Below, piece by piece: positions 44,115-55,867 of a stretch of 64,000 nucleotides of DNA. A program made the position numbers and the translations under genes. The notes under the pieces were generated by a model. The model was not told the DNA's origin, searched no databases, and worked only from the letters and a program-made list of their open reading frames with translations. This stretch comes from Stomoxys calcitrans (lineage: Eukaryota; Arthropoda; Insecta; Diptera; Muscidae), in assembly GCF_963082655.1 (NCBI RefSeq), contig NC_081554.1, positions 129,333,962 to 129,397,961 of the forward strand, written 5' to 3'. Position 1 is the stretch's first letter, and each line of letters opens with the position of its first letter.

Positions 44115-45858
44115 TATGGTGGTAAGTCGGTTTTCCATCTTTCCATAGTTCAACAGATGAACTCGGTAGGTAGCTACCTTTAAGGGATGTTTAAGATAGG
44201 TACCCAGGTGACCGAGGGGTAGGTGGATATGTAGAAACAATAAGACACTTGATCTTAAGAAAAACTCGATAGATACTGCTTGATGGTGAATGCCGCCCTC
44301 ATATTTCCGCTTAGATTACTCCCTTTTATATTCTCCCCCACAAAAGAATTTTTTATACTAACTGAAGACAAATAGCCTAAGGCTGAAAACATTCACATCC
44401 ATGACGATTGTGATGTTTTTCGAAATCTTTAAATACCCTGAACGACTTGAATCGACCCCCACAAATCCCTCACCTCTTGTAATTTCTATTACAACTTTAG
44501 AAATGATTTTTGTTCTGTTCTTTGACAGTTTGGCTCAGAAAAATCTACATATGCAGGGTCTGCCACAGGCTTTGAGGATGGCTGTCGTTTACATACGCAC
44601 ATCTGACAGTATGAGGGTCATCATCGGCGGCACCATGCAGCAGACAGCAATACAAACCTCACCACATCTTTGTTTAGAGTTCTACGGCTGGCTGAGAAAA
44701 TTGATTTGGTTGGAATAATTTAACTTTATTCCCTTCCACGTTTTATTCATTTTCATTTGTTAGCTTTTAGAATTGTGGCTGGGTCTTTGTTTTGCCATTT
44801 TTGCACGCAAAATGCCTTGGGGCCACCATATCCGTTTGTGACATTTAATAATGTTACCATTTTGTTTGGAGTTGGCAGTACGCAGGATGTTCATTCGTTA
44901 GCCTCTTTCTACTCCACTACAAAACTTTGCCAAATAATCAATTTGCTGAAGATCAAAAGAAGTTATGCAGAAAAATTAATCATGTCCTCGAGGCATTGTA
45001 AAAATTATTTTATTTTTCAAAAGTTAATAATGAATCATTGCTGGCAACGATATACGATGTACGGACATGGGCGATGGGATGTTGGTGGTTCAGGACGATA
45101 TAAACCGGAAACTAGTGCCTGTATGTTGGGTTGGGAATAATGGTGCACTTGCTCCTGTCGTAAAATTACACTTAGTATGACAGATACATAGCCTACGGAT
45201 ATTAAACACATACAAACTTATGCATCAGAACACTGTTAGAAAGCAATTTCGAACCAATTAAAATTAAGACTTTGATCGGACTACTAAATGATGTTCTTTA
45301 CACACGAGGTAAGCCATCATGCTCCCCCAATGTAAAATCGAATTTAAAAAGCAATGTCAATGATAAATAGCTGTGTTCTATCTTAAGCGATAGACTTTAT
45401 AGCGAAATTAATAGAAAAATGTATTATTTATTGCATCAACAACACAAAGCCAATACTCTAACGGATCTGCTGTTAAAAAATTCCATAGGACACAAGATTT
45501 CTATCGGACCTGCTACATATGTAATGGAATTAAGTACAGAAATTTGGAAATTATAAATCAAGAAATCAAACAATGAGTTTGAGTCGTTCTTGTATGTGCG
45601 TATGTCAATCTTTCCATGACGGTTTGCTCTGAAAAATTATACAGATGACTTTTTAAGTCTAGATAAGCAATCTATCAAAATTGAAAAAAATGCTTATATT
45701 ACTATTATATTACTTGCGGTACTGATGTACTTCTCTGCATCCAAAAATGAATAAAGGGGTTGTTCTTTTAATAATATATAGCTGGTGTCCGGTTAATCAC
45801 GGCATTCTATGGACTATGGGTCGTTCTTAGATACACTATAATTAAATAATGCAAAGTA
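44115..45858. other. Low-repeat island, no gene called
   Basis: 44115-44340 is unplaced, possibly more LINE sequence (GGTAGCTACC palindrome near 44171). 44400-45150 has balanced composition with words like TTGTTTTGCCATTTTTGCAC and GTTTGGAGTTGGCAGTACG. Frames of 106 and 128 codons (44401-44718, 44757-45140) have no recognisable domain and I do not call them genes. Candidate conserved non-coding DNA. Confidence 0.4.
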
Positions 45859-46096
45859 TTGGGTTGCCCAAAAAGTAATTGCGGATTTTTCATATAGTCG
45901 GCGTTGACAAATTTTTTCACAGCTTGTGACTCTGTAATTGCATTCTTTCTTCTGTCAGTTATCAGCTGCTACTTTTAGCTTGCTTTAGAAAAAAAAGTGT
46001 AAAAAAAGTATATTTGATTAAAGTTCATTTTAAGCTTTACTAAAAATGCATTTACTTTCTTTTAAAAAATCCGCAATTACTCTTTGAGCAACCCAA
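45859..46096. mobile_element. Mariner-type MITE, copy 3
   Basis: 238 bp; TTGGGTTGCCCAAAAAGTAA at the left and TTACTCTTTGAGCAACCCAA at the right; TA at 45857-45858 and 46097-46098. The left end is the best-preserved terminus of the three copies. Confidence 0.93.
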
Positions 46097-46339
46097 TATG
46101 TTGTATTTATCATCATGGAGCCACCACATCGAATGATCTTATTAAGTCTCACAGGTCTTTATTGTATCAACTTTTGAGCATTGATTTTTCTGCCAAATAC
46201 CATTCATTGGAGTCAAATTTCACACCGATCGGCCTATATGTCCGTTTTTTGGGATGAGTGGCCCCAAACATTTGTCCCACATGAATATCAAATCCGTAAT
46301 CTACCTCTATAGATGTTTCATTTGAGTAACATTTATTTG

Positions 46340-46571
46340 GAGGCCACCGTAGGTTAGAATCCTGGCAGGAACATCAGAAAATTTTTAAGCGGCGGTTATC
46401 CCCTCCTAATGCTGGTAACATTTATTAGGTACTTTGCCATATAAAATCTTTTCTTCGTGCTCCTCTATAAAAAGGAGGTCCTTCATCATTGCGTTTTAAA
46501 TTTAATCGGACAGCACTTATTGATATGTGAGAAGTTTGCCCCTTCAATGGAATGTTCATGGGCAAATTTGC
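46340..46571 (+). mobile_element. tRNA-derived SINE, copy 3, promoter deleted
   Basis: GAGGCCACCGTAG joins directly to GGTTAGAATCCTGGC, deleting the stretch between the A and B boxes. The body (ATAAAAAGGAGGTCC, TTATTGATATGTGAGAAGTT, AATGTTCATGGGCAAATTTG) is otherwise present. Without a full A box it should not be transcribed by Pol III. Confidence 0.85.
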
Positions 46572-46660
46572 ATTTGAATTTACCTATAGTTCCGGTCGGC
46601 ATAGCTGCCCAAATTTTCGATTTTGATAAATTCAATTTATATTCCTCTGATAACTACATT

Positions 46661-46742
46661 TTGTAGGAGTATTGGAAGGAATGGAGGGCTTCACGGGGCA
46701 AAGATGTGCTGAACTCTTGGTTTGGAATCCTGGCGAGATCAT
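46661..46742 (+). mobile_element. Possible SINE head fragment
   Basis: GATGTGCTGAACTCTTGGTT then GGAATCCTGGCGAGATCATCA resembles the B-box end of the SINE head, followed immediately by a HINE terminus. Weak match before that. Confidence 0.4.
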
Positions 46743-46880
46743 CAAGTGAAAGCGTGTTAAGTTCGGTCAGACCGAATCTTATATTAACCATGGACCGCGT
46801 TTGTCAAGTTGTTGCATACTTTCCGTAATTGCTCAAAAAATCTAATCAGGAAAGAAGTTATATGGGAGTGTTGAAAGCAC
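46743..46880 (-). mobile_element. HINE-B 3' fragment with compensated hairpin
   Basis: AAGTGAAAGCGTGTTAAG, hairpin TTCGGTCAGACCGAA, then ATTAACCATGGACCGCGTTTG and the start of the array. The hairpin keeps a full stem through paired changes (C to T and G to A) relative to TTCGGCCGGGCCGAA. Truncated before the head. A poly(A) run (46903-46928) follows. Confidence 0.8.
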
Positions 46881-46929
46881 TGTTCAACCTGCGCAGCTTT
46901 CAAAAAAAAAAAAAAAAAAAAAAAAAAAC

Positions 46930-47320
46930 ATAAAATTCAGAAAAATTCATTAAATCTTTATTTGAATCGATAGTACCGTCCATACAATTTAATGTTTGTA
47001 GATTATTTCATGCAAATGTTTACCGTGACTGCGCCTCAAATGGTCCATCCGCTTAGACCAATTTTGGCATACTCTTTCCAAAATTTCGGCCGTTATCTCA
47101 CGAATAAATGCTTCAATGTTGTCTTCCAATGCCTCAATTGAAGCGGGCTTGTCTGAATAGACATGAGCAAAAAATAGTCTATAGGCGAACGATCTAAGTG
47201 GCCTATTGACAGGCTCCGAAAGTAAAATAAAATGTACACCGAACTCGCCTCTCTGTGTGGCATGTGGCACCGTCTTGTTGAAACCAGCCCAATAACTTGC
47301 AAATGTTCTCATCCGCTAAA
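46930..47320 (-). pseudogene. Mariner-like transposase C-terminal fragment
   Basis: The frame (46989-47312) ends AHVYSDKPASIEALEDNIEA, then FIREITAEILERVCQNWSKR and MDHLRRSHGKHLHEIIYKH, the C-terminal region of the same mariner lineage as 25877-26712. N-terminal of this it is diverged (ATQRGEFGVHFI) and cut off by LINE sequence at ~47320. The YFLWG region just before the last catalytic residue is damaged. No terminal repeat seen. Confidence 0.85.
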
Positions 47321-47332
47321 TCAGATAGGTTT

Positions 47333-47700
47333 TCAAATAGATGAGAACCTAATGTAGAACTCCTTCTGACTGCTAGTGCGGGACATACACAGAAGGTGTT
47401 CTATAGTCTCTTCTTCTTCGACGGTCTCACAGCTTCTGCAAAAATCGTTGCTGGCAACCTTCAGTCTGTCAGCAAGTTTTCCGATTAGACAGTGACCTGT
47501 CATGGCGAACACAATGACTGCGACGTCTGATCTAGCCAATGACAGCAAAGCGGTAGACCTCTTCAAGTCTAGATTAGGCCACATAGTTTTGGAATGCTCA
47601 CAGCGCCCTCTTTGTGCCCATCTATAATTCGTTATCCTTCGGGCCTGGTTCTGAAAATTTAGCATACATGTCGCTAGAGGCATACCCACAGATTCCAGTT
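47333..47700 (-). pseudogene. LINE C-terminal zinc-knuckle region
   Basis: In reverse the frame contains SDVAVIVFAMTGHCLIGKLA and NDFCRSCETVEEEETIEHLL followed by C, the C-x2-C...E-T-x-E-H-L-L-C signature found after RNase H in several fly LINEs. Only this end remains. It points to a third copy or relative of the LINE-1x/LINE-3 group. Confidence 0.75.
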
Positions 47701-48444
47701 TCCCTGGAATGTGTAAGGTAGTTTCTGCACAAAATATAGACCTAAATTTGACGGATTAAACATGGTATTGACTTATAAAAAACTTTTCAAACAAGGTTTT
47801 AATTGCTTTAATTATATATGACATTGAAATCCGATTTTTTTGTATCATGGCAAGTGATTGGTAAAGAAGCACACATTGAACACATTATTAATCGAACGAA
47901 TTAAATTGTTAGTACAAATTGTGAGTATCTATTTCAGCGTTCTGTTGTGTGCCTTTTCACACATATATAAGGCGGAGGAGTGGGAATGATCCAAATATAT
48001 ATCTAGTTTCTATCATAGACAAACACATGGTGGCGTGGGTGGACAATAAAGATGCAGAAAAAAATTAAAGTGTGGCTTTTAAAATAATCATTGTTTAGTA
48101 CAAGTCATATATTTTAATAAAAAGTGTGAAAAAATTTAAAGCAGAAAAAATTAGGATGTGAACGAATGAAATAAGTACATTCTAAACGAAGCAAATTTGG
48201 GGACATAGAAAAAGGTGAACGAGGTATTTATAAAAATTATTTCATTTTAATATGTTATTATCCTTTTAGAGACTATATTCGCTCGGAAAACGACGCTGAT
48301 GACGGAAGATAGAAAATGCAATTTTCCTTAATGGGCATCTAGATATCGTGGTATAGTGCGCAAAATGCTAAGATTGGTATTTATAACTACTCACTTTAGT
48401 ATGTTCATTATACAATGAAGAGACCTCATAAAAGAAAGGCAATT
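47701..48444. other. Low-repeat stretch, no gene seen
   Basis: AT-rich with no recognised repeat or coding pattern. CACACATATATAAGGCGGAG near 47960 resembles a TATA box, but no downstream gene supports it. Confidence 0.4.
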
Positions 48445-49768
48445 TTATACACCACCTTAGGATGGAGGTATACTAACCTAGTCATTCCGTTTGTAACACC
48501 TCGAAACATTGATCTGCGAACCCATAAGGTATATATATTCTGGATCGTCTCTGTATAATGATTCGATCTAGCCATGTCCGTCCGTCCGTTTGTCAAAATC
48601 AAGATAGCGGTCGCAAAGCTAGCGGTTGAAATTTCGCATAGATACTTAATATTGATATAGGTCATTGGGGATTGCAAATGGGCCATATCGGTCCAGATTT
48701 AGGTATAGCTCGACATAAACCGATCTCCCGATTTGACTTCTTGATACCCTGGAAGCTGCCAATTTCGTCCGATTTTGCATGTAGTATCCTGTTATGAATT
48801 CCAACGACTGTGCCAAGTACGGTCCAAATCGGTCTATAACCGGATATACCTCCCGTATACACCGATCTCCCAATTTGATTTTATTGAGCACTGAAAGCCG
48901 CAATTTTTGTCCGATTTGGCTGAAATTTTGCATGTAGTATTCTGTTATGACTTCCAACAACTGTGCCAAGTTAAATCGGTCCATAGCCTGATATAGGTCC
49001 CATATAAACCGATCTCTCGATTTAAGTTCTTAAGACCCTGGAAGCCTAAATTTTCATTGACTGCGTTGGAATTTAGCATATAGTGTTCTGTTATGATTTT
49101 TAATATTGGAGCCAAGTTCGGTCAAAATCGGTCTATAACTTGATATTGCCCCCATATAAACTGATCTCCCGATTTTACTTCTTGAGCCCCTGTAAGCCGC
49201 AATTTTCATCCGATTTGGTTGAAATTTTATATATAGTGTTCCGTTAGAACTTTCAACAACTGTTTCAAGTACGGTTCAAATCGGTCTATAACCTGATATA
49301 GCTCCCGTATAAACCGATCTCCCGATTTCACTTCTTGAGCTCCTGGAAGCCACAAATTCAATTCCAACGACAATGTAAAGTACCGTTCAAATCGGTTTAT
49401 AACCTGATATAGCTCTCATATAAACCGATTTCCCGATTTGATTTTCTTGAGCCCCTGAAAGTCGCAATTTTTGTCCGATATGGCTGAAATTTGGCATGTA
49501 GTGTTCTGTTAATTCGTATTGCAACAACTGTGCCAAGTGCGGTCCAAATCAGTCTATAACCTGATATAGCTCCCATGAAAACCGGTCTCTCGATTATCCT
49601 TGTTCGGTTCCTAGAAGCTTTAATTTTTGCTGGTTTGACAGAAGTTATGTATGAGAATAAAATTATGCCCTTCAACCAAATTTATTTTGTATAAATATTT
49701 GGCAGAATCCACGGTGATAGGTTCCCAAGATTCAGCCCTGTCCAACTTACCACGCTTTTAGTTGTTTT
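48445..49768 (+). mobile_element. HINE-D2, complete family-D element
   Basis: Forward, 1.32 kb: TTTATACACCACCTTAGG, CGAACCCATAAGGTATATA, CTAGCCATGTCCGTCCGTCC, CAAAGCTAGCGGTTGAAATT; about seven units of ~140-157 bp (CCCGATTTGACTTCTTGA, GTCCGATTTGGCTGAAATTT, CAACAACTGTGCCAAG, CGGTCTATAACCTGATATAG); 3' end CACGGTGATAGGTTCCC, a decayed hairpin ATTCAGCCCTGTCCAACTTA, CCACGCTTTTAGTTG. Reference copy for family D. Confidence 0.9.
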
Positions 49769-50165
49769 TCTTTCATTTAGGAAATGTAAATTAAACAATG
49801 AATATTGTAACGCAATATATTACATATTTTATCAACAATTTAATCCAATAAAATAATTGTTTTTTATTAATGCGAGAAAAACAATTATTTTCTTTTATTA
49901 AATTGATAAAAACTTTATTTGAAAGAAGGAACTATTTTCAAATAAATTAGTTTATTCATTTCGTTGAGAGATCTGCGATAGTCGAAAGCGGTTTTTGTGT
50001 TCAGAAATCATGGCACATTGTATCAAGGATTATACAGTGTCCATAGCTGCCACATGACCAAAGAGAAAGCTCCCTTAGCCTCACGGCAGTGGTCGCAATT
50101 TGTCTAGCCACAATGTCCAGAGGCATAAGATGTATCATTAAACTGAGTGCATCAAAAGGTCGTCC

Positions 50166-50378
50166 TCAGTGCGGCTGTGACGCACAAACAAGCCTTCCTT
50201 TGGATCCGGTTGAGTATTGAACAGAAGTGGACTTTTGAAGCACCGTCCAATAGACCACAACACCGTATAGATTTATAGGTCTGACAACTGCAGTATAAAC
50301 CCAATACATAACGCGCGGACTAAATCCCCTATTTTTGCCAATGGCTCTCTTGCAGGTACAAGAGTTGCCTTTCAGCAT
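50166..50378 (-). pseudogene. LINE-1x RT thumb/linker fragment
   Basis: CTCKRAIGKNRGFSPRVMYW, VYTAVVRPINLYGVVVYW: the region after the catalytic YADD block in which fly LINEs have W-x-Y-x-A-x-V-R-P-x-L-x-Y-G. The frame breaks at 50166, but related residues (IVARQIATTAVRLRELSLW) are readable near 50070. Confidence 0.75.
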
Positions 50379-50585
50379 ACGCGACCACTTTTACACTTTT
50401 TTTTCCAGAGACAATAATATATTTTTAATGGCTATATTCCAAAATAGAGGCTATATTCCACAGTACACATCCATGAGGAGTTCCTCTGCTGACCCACCTT
50501 TTTAGATCCACAGATCCCAAGCCTGCCGTAATGCATCTTTTAGTAAGAAATTTATTAATAAACTCTCTTACGGTTGGGTTGATGC

Positions 50586-50816
50586 CTAGAAACTACAATA
50601 TAACTCCTCCATGATTGGCGTTGGGTTTACATTATTGAAAGCACCTTCAATGCCAAGAAATGCTATCATTGTATATTCCTTGAAAGCGAGAGAATTCTGT
50701 ATGTAGTCGACTAGGTCGTGAAGGGTTGTTTCAGTGGATTTGCCTTTACTATATGCATACTGCTGCCGCGACAGGCGATCTCCAGGGATCTTTGACGTAA
50801 GATATGTTTCTATCAA
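50586..50816 (-). pseudogene. LINE-1x RT palm fragment
   Basis: MIETYLTSKIPGDRLSRQQY, AYSKGKSTETTLHDLVDYIQ and YTMIAFLGIEGAFNNVNPTP. The catalytic block normally reads F-L-D-I-E-G-A-F-N-N-V; here the Asp is Gly, which would abolish polymerase activity even without the frame breaks around it. Confidence 0.85.
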
Positions 50817-51001
50817 CCTCTCAAGTCTTCTGCATAAAGGATGTCAGACTAATATGACAAAAATCTTTCGCCTTCGTGTGGTAGGGTTTTCCTTTTTTCG
50901 GAATGAAAATGACTTTCGTGTCCCTCCATCCCACAAGTACATATGACATGCTGATACAAGCAGCAAAGCCAAGGAGCCAGTCTATCAGACACAGCTTGTA
51001 A

Positions 51002-51244
51002 TTAAACCGGTGATATTTTATCAGGGCCTGGTGACTTAAAGGAGTCGAAAATTCTTATCGCCCAAAGGATTTTCGGCACAATTTCCCTAATAACTTCCGA
51101 CGAATGCTTATCAGTGACAACCACTTCTGACGCCACATTGTCCGTTGGAATATTTTCCGGGAAATGTGTAGCAACAAGTAGTTCTAGTGTTTCCCCACTA
51201 GACGTAGTACATACATTCTCTGACTTCTGAATATACCCCACCAT
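51002..51244 (-). pseudogene. LINE-1x pre-RT linker
   Basis: GETLELLVATHFPENIPTDN, then VIREIVPKILWAIRIFDSFK and SPGPDKISPV. The S-P-G-P-D-x-I motif is the standard lead-in to RT in non-LTR retrotransposons. Confidence 0.85.
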
Positions 51245-51716
51245 AATAGGTCTCGAGGACAGAATCTTCCTTAGCCTAGAGGCCTCAGGTGTATCCTACA
51301 GGGAGCTGCAGAATTCTATCCGGGATTTGTTCTGAGCCTTTTTCAGCTCGCCCTAATATTTTCTTAGCTCAGACTTATAGATGTCCCAATCGTGTTGTGT
51401 TCTTGTGGCATTCGGTCTATTAAAGAGTTTTCTGCAGTCCTTCCTTTGACCAACCAGTTCTGGGGTCCACCATGGCGGTCGCTGTTAGCACCTTCGGTCG
51501 TCATTAGGACATGCTGACACAAGCGAGTCATTCAGGGCCTACGAGAGTAGAGTGACCATTTTGTCTATATCCTGCGCATTTGCCACTTCCTTTTCTGATC
51601 TAGAAGGGATAGGACTGCAGAATTTGTGCCGCAATTTATCTCAAACCGCCTTTCTTCTGTTTAGCCGACGGGCCACTTCTGCAATATTTTCTCCAAGGCT
51701 GAAACTGCAATAATTA

Positions 51717-52311
51717 AGGGTGATTTTTTTGAGGTTAGGATTTTCATGCATTAGTATTTGACAGATCACGTGGGATTTCAGACATGGTGTCAAAGAGAAA
51801 GATGCTCAGTATGCTTTGACATTTCATCATGAATAGACTTACTAACGAGCAACGCTTGCAAATCATTGAATTTTATTACCAAAATCAGTGTTCGGTTCGA
51901 AATGTGTTCATTCACCGTAACGTTGCGTCCAACAGCATCTTTGAAAAAATACGGTCCAATAATTCCACCAGCGTACAAACCACACCAAACAGTGCATTTT
52001 TCGGGATGCATGGGCAGTTCTTGAACGGCTTCTGGTTGCTCTTCACTCCAAATGCGACAATTTTGCTTATTTACGTAGCCATTCAACCAGAAATGAGCCT
52101 CATCGCTGAACAAAATTTGTCAAAATTTCGAACCGAACACTGATTTTGGTAATAAAATTCAATGATTTGCAAGCGTTGCTCGTTAGTAAGTCTATTCATG
52201 ATGAAATGTCAAAGCATACTGAGCATCTTTCTCTTTGACACCATGTCTGAAATCCCACGTGATCTGTCAAATACTAATGCATGAAAATCCTAACCTCAAA
52301 AAAATCACCCT
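51717..52311. mobile_element. Fold-back mariner derivative inserted in LINE-1x
   Basis: 595 bp. The first ~190 bp (AGGGTGATTTTTTTGAGG through the transposase start, MNRLTNEQRLQIIEFYYQNQ) is repeated in reverse at the other end, ending CCTCAAAAAAATCACCCT. Between lies a transposase piece in reverse (FSDEAHFWLNGYVNKQNCRI, with the first catalytic Asp; GGIIGPYFFKDAVGRNVTVN). TTA sits on both sides (51714-51716, 52312-52314), compatible with a TA-type duplication. It is too rearranged to make transposase but could be mobilised in trans. Same lineage as 25877-26712. Confidence 0.9.
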
Positions 52312-52319
52312 TTATAACG

Positions 52320-52900
52320 ATAATCATAGAAGCTAGTCATTCAACACTTCACAGTCGCATATTCTTGCGCGTATATCTTTAGATACAAAGGTAACATATA
52401 GTACCTCCTCCCTGTTCCTGGTAGTAAAGGTCGGTTTATCCCCTTTATTACAAATCGCCAGATTGCAACTTATAATTAATTCGATGAACAGCTCACCATT
52501 TTCATTGACATCCTAATTTGGTGATGTGTGTTAGCATCACTTCCTATAATGAGGCTCCTATTCCCGACAGAAGTGACTTCAAACAGCGACTTAAGGTTTG
52601 AATGTGGCATCACTGAATCATGTGCCATATATAGGGAAGCCAGCCAGTAATGAGACTTATTTATTTCAAGGCCGACTACTACTAAATCTTCAGTGCTTAG
52701 CGACGGAAGAAGAAAAACATTTAGACTACTCTTTGCAAGAATACAGGATCTATGTCCCTAATTCGCTGTACCGTTGAGTAGTTTCAATCCCACAATTCTT
52801 AGGCCACGAACCAATCCTCCACACTGCCATGGCTCCTGGATAAGAACCACGTCAAAGCCCCCAGTCATCAGGAGGACCTTTAGTGCCGCCGAAACGAAAC
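52320..52900 (-). pseudogene. LINE-1x endonuclease, upstream part
   Basis: In reverse, matching 9654-10118 of copy 1 base for base in stretches: GGTCGGTTTATCCCCTTT(A/G)TTACA, CCAGATTGCAACTTA, AGGGAAGCCAGCCAGTAATG, GCGACGGAAGAAGAAAAA. It contains the block between the E-P-W and D-I-T motifs, with many stops. Confidence 0.65.
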
Positions 52901-53416
52901 GGCCTTACAATGGTGGAGATTTATCTGTAGAAACCGGATCATAGTCAGGATTTTTTTTCCAGCTCTGTTGTGTTAGCCTCGTCTTCTGATTCCGCCAGGA
53001 GTTCATCCTTACAAGATTCGTTAGATCTTGTCATGATGAGCTTTCGTACGCATCCAGGGGCAGGTGAGAAAGCTGTGGAACCACTCTTCCTCAGGACGCT
53101 GGACACTTGCGGTGTGGATGATTACTCCCTTAATGGTGCTGTCGAAGTAATTTTTGAGTTCCGTGCTTCCCCGCTCGCGCACATCTTGAGCCCAGGCCAA
53201 CTGAATAATCCAACCACACAGGATTTTCAGTCTCCTTCAAACCGCCAGAATTTAGCGATGAGGTCGTTAGTTCCTCAGGCAAGTGATCAGCAACAACTGC
53301 TATGTCGTCTCCTGATTCTCCTACCCCACCGCTTTTATAGACCTTTAGTTTCAACTTGTTGAATCAGAAGAATGCAAATCCTTCAGACTTTTTGAGGTTT
53401 GCAAGACAGCTGGAAT

Positions 53417-53647
53417 TTACTGGATCTCTTCGGCCACCATCAGTCTCATCCAATCTACCGATCTTCGAGTCGGTGGTTGAAAGATTGGGATAACATTCCT
53501 TAGACTTCCAAGTATCGATTCAGGATCTGAGGATCTTGGTATCCAAACGTGCGCCATTGGTCGAGAAGGACTATCTTCCTTCTTTACCAAATCTAGTGCT
53601 GCCCTTGGCCAAACCTCAACAATCTTTTCTAGCGCACAACGATACAT
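53417..53647 (-). pseudogene. LINE-1x ORF1 fragment
   Basis: MYRCALEKIVEVWPRAALDL, VKKEDSPSRPMAHVWIPRSS, paralogous to 10125-10439. Further 5' pieces (YSLPRSSVFPGKPTRSLRGW near 54150; SRIALRFIERFGASLIGRE near 54080) suggest the ORF1 start region lies around 54200-54400. Confidence 0.65.
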
Positions 53648-54420
53648 TTCAATTTAGCGTTGATGTCCGAAAGTAATTAGGCTGTATCGGCCCCGATATC
53701 AGCCTGCATCGTCACAAACTGGAGGAGACCCAGTAAAACCTGCAAGGGCATCGGAGTATACTGATAACAGTCCATTGACTATTCCACTCCAATTATTCCC
53801 AAATATGCGGTCTATTATTCTCCCTCGTCGACAAATGCCATCACCAAACAGTCCCTAGCGACATTAGCAAAGGTTCTTGGACCTATCTTACTATTGTTTG
53901 CCCTAGTTCTTTTAGGCAAGGGATGCCCTCCAGGTGACCGCAGCCTTTTGGCTGACTGCGGTGCAGTTTCCGAATCTAGACATGTAGTCTTCGGGGTAGC
54001 CTGTGCAGCGAATTGCCGATCCCAATGTAGGGAGTCTCTCTCCCTATTAGTGAGGCACCAAACCTCTCAATAAACCTGAGAGCGATGCGACTTCGATTAT
54101 TCCAACCTCTTAAAGAGCGTGTTGGTTTGCCGGGGAAGACCGATGACCTTGGTAAACTGTAGGCTTGCGAAGATAGAATAGGTTCGGCCTTGTCCTTAAG
54201 ACTCGAACCGGGTGTATTCGTCAAAAGCCCGTACTGACCAGTCGTCTGTCGGCTAGCGGAGCCTGGAACAGCCGCTTCACCAGTCTAGGTTTCAGTAGCA
54301 TACAACATGCTACGGCTTGATACCAGGAGTCCATTCTAAGCCTACTCCCGGGCTCTAGATCTGCCGCTCAACTGGAAACAGACGCAGATCAGCAACCGCA
54401 ATGGATACCACTATTGTACC

Positions 54421-54721
54421 TATCTTTGAGTGACTTAAATTTTTCTTCCAAAAAAAAAAAAAAAATTAGCTATTACGAGTTACAGAAAAGTTTCTGCACA
54501 GCGAGATAACAAAACGTTCTCTCCACTAAACGGTTGGAACAAGAATGTCATATCAACAAGTTAAACAACATAAAAGTAAGGATATAACAAGAGGTTGGTT
54601 CGCTGATATACTGGTGTTTATAATGATTTTCGAAAAAAAATTTTTTAATCGGTCCATATTTTTGTTTAAAATCAAGTCCCGTGTCGGCATATAATATCGT
54701 GTTAAACAGAATATATTTTAT
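54421..54721. other. Short gap, A-run only
   Basis: Begins with an A-run of about 17 (54450-54466), then AT-rich sequence with no recognised feature. Confidence 0.5.
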
Positions 54722-55683
54722 AACAAGTAAAAAGGCGTTAAGTTCGGCCGGGCCGAACTTTGGATACCCACCACCTCGGGTATATATGTAAACCACATTT
54801 CATCAAAATTCGGTGAAAATTTCATACCTTATGTCCCATATCAGTTATATCAAAATATGTTCCGATTTGGACCAAATACTAATAAGTATAGTAGATATAT
54901 CTAAAAATAAACCGGTCTGAACTATGTACGACACGGATGTCGAAAAGCCTAACATAAGTTACTGTGTCAAATTTCAGTAAAATCGGATTATAAATGCGCT
55001 CTTTATGGGGCAATAACTTCGAGATAATGGTCTACATGGCAGTTATATCCAAATCTGGACCGATTTGGGCCAAGTTGCACAAAAATGTCGAAGAGTCTAA
55101 CACAAAGCACAGTCCCAAATTTCGGCGAAATCGGACAATAACTGCCTCTTTTATGGGCCCAAAACCTTAACTCGAAAGATCGGTCTATATGGCAGTTATA
55201 TTCAAATCTGGACCGATCCGGGCAAAATTGAAGAAGGACTTCGAAGAGCCTAACCAAACTCACTGTCTCAAATTTCAGCGACATCGGTCAATAAATGCGT
55301 CTTTTATGGCCCCAAAACCTAAAACCTAGATATCGGTCTATATGGCAGCTATATCCAAATCTGGACCGATCTGTACGATATTGCAGAAGTATGTCAAGGG
55401 GCTTAACTTAACACACTGTCCCAAATTTCGGCGACATCGGACAAAAAATAAGCATTTTATGGGCCCAAAACCTTAAAACAACAAATTGGTCTATATGGCA
55501 GCTACATCCAAATCTGGACCAATTAGGGCCAAATTGACGAAGGGTGTCGACGGACCTAACACAACTCACTGTCCCAAATTTCAGCAAAATCGGATAATAA
55601 ATGTGCCTTTTGTGGGCCTAAGAACCTAAATCGGAGGATCGGTCTATATGACAGCTATATCCAAATCTGAACTGATCTGAGCC
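54722..55683 (-). mobile_element. HINE-A10, 5'-truncated
   Basis: Perfect family-A 3' end (AACAAGTAAAAAGGCGTTAAG, GTTCGGCCGGGCCGAAC, GGATACCCACCACCTCGGG) and about four units. It is cut at GAACTGATCTGAGCCA by an E-family piece. It retains AAAATATGTTCCGATTTGG, the uninterrupted equivalent of the MITE site in HINE-A1. Confidence 0.9.
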
Positions 55684-55867
55684 ACCCCCTTTCCCAAAAC
55701 ACAAACAATTTTTCGACCATGCCAATATGTGACTCAAATGAAAGGTATTTGAGATTAGAAAACGAATTTGATAACCTATTTTGGGGCTATGTGTTTGGGG
55801 GACTCCTCATCCTGTAAACTCCTCCTAAGCAATGACAATATAGGGCTTAAATATTGTACTATATTAC
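55684..55867. repeat. E-family repeat fragment
   Basis: GACTCAAATGAAAGGTATTTG, TTTTGGGGCTATGTGTTTGG, GACAATATAGGGC: one unit of the E family, in the reverse sense of 57475-58980. Confidence 0.55.

Larger units (their letters stand above)
50000..54420 (-). mobile_element. LINE-1x copy 2, near full-length non-LTR element (dead)
   Basis: Order in its own direction: 5' region and ORF1 (54400-53400), endonuclease (~52900-52320 and 51716-51600), pre-RT linker (51500-51000), RT (~50820-50400) and RT-RNase H linker (50380-50000). RNase H and 3' end are missing or beyond recognition. A fold-back mariner derivative at 51717-52311 splits the endonuclease. Paralogue at 8935-10690. The lineage (NKGDKPTF...EVLD endonuclease block, S-P-G-P-D before RT) fits the R1/LOA/I neighbourhood. 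Confidence 0.82.

Noticed and set aside
44401..45140. Two forward frames of 106 and 128 codons
   Set aside because: No domain or homology that I recognise; the second starts only at TTG. Composition is that of the whole island rather than of codons.
47960..47975. TATATAAGGC as a core promoter
   Set aside because: TATA-like text is everywhere in this AT-rich window and no transcript or coding region follows.
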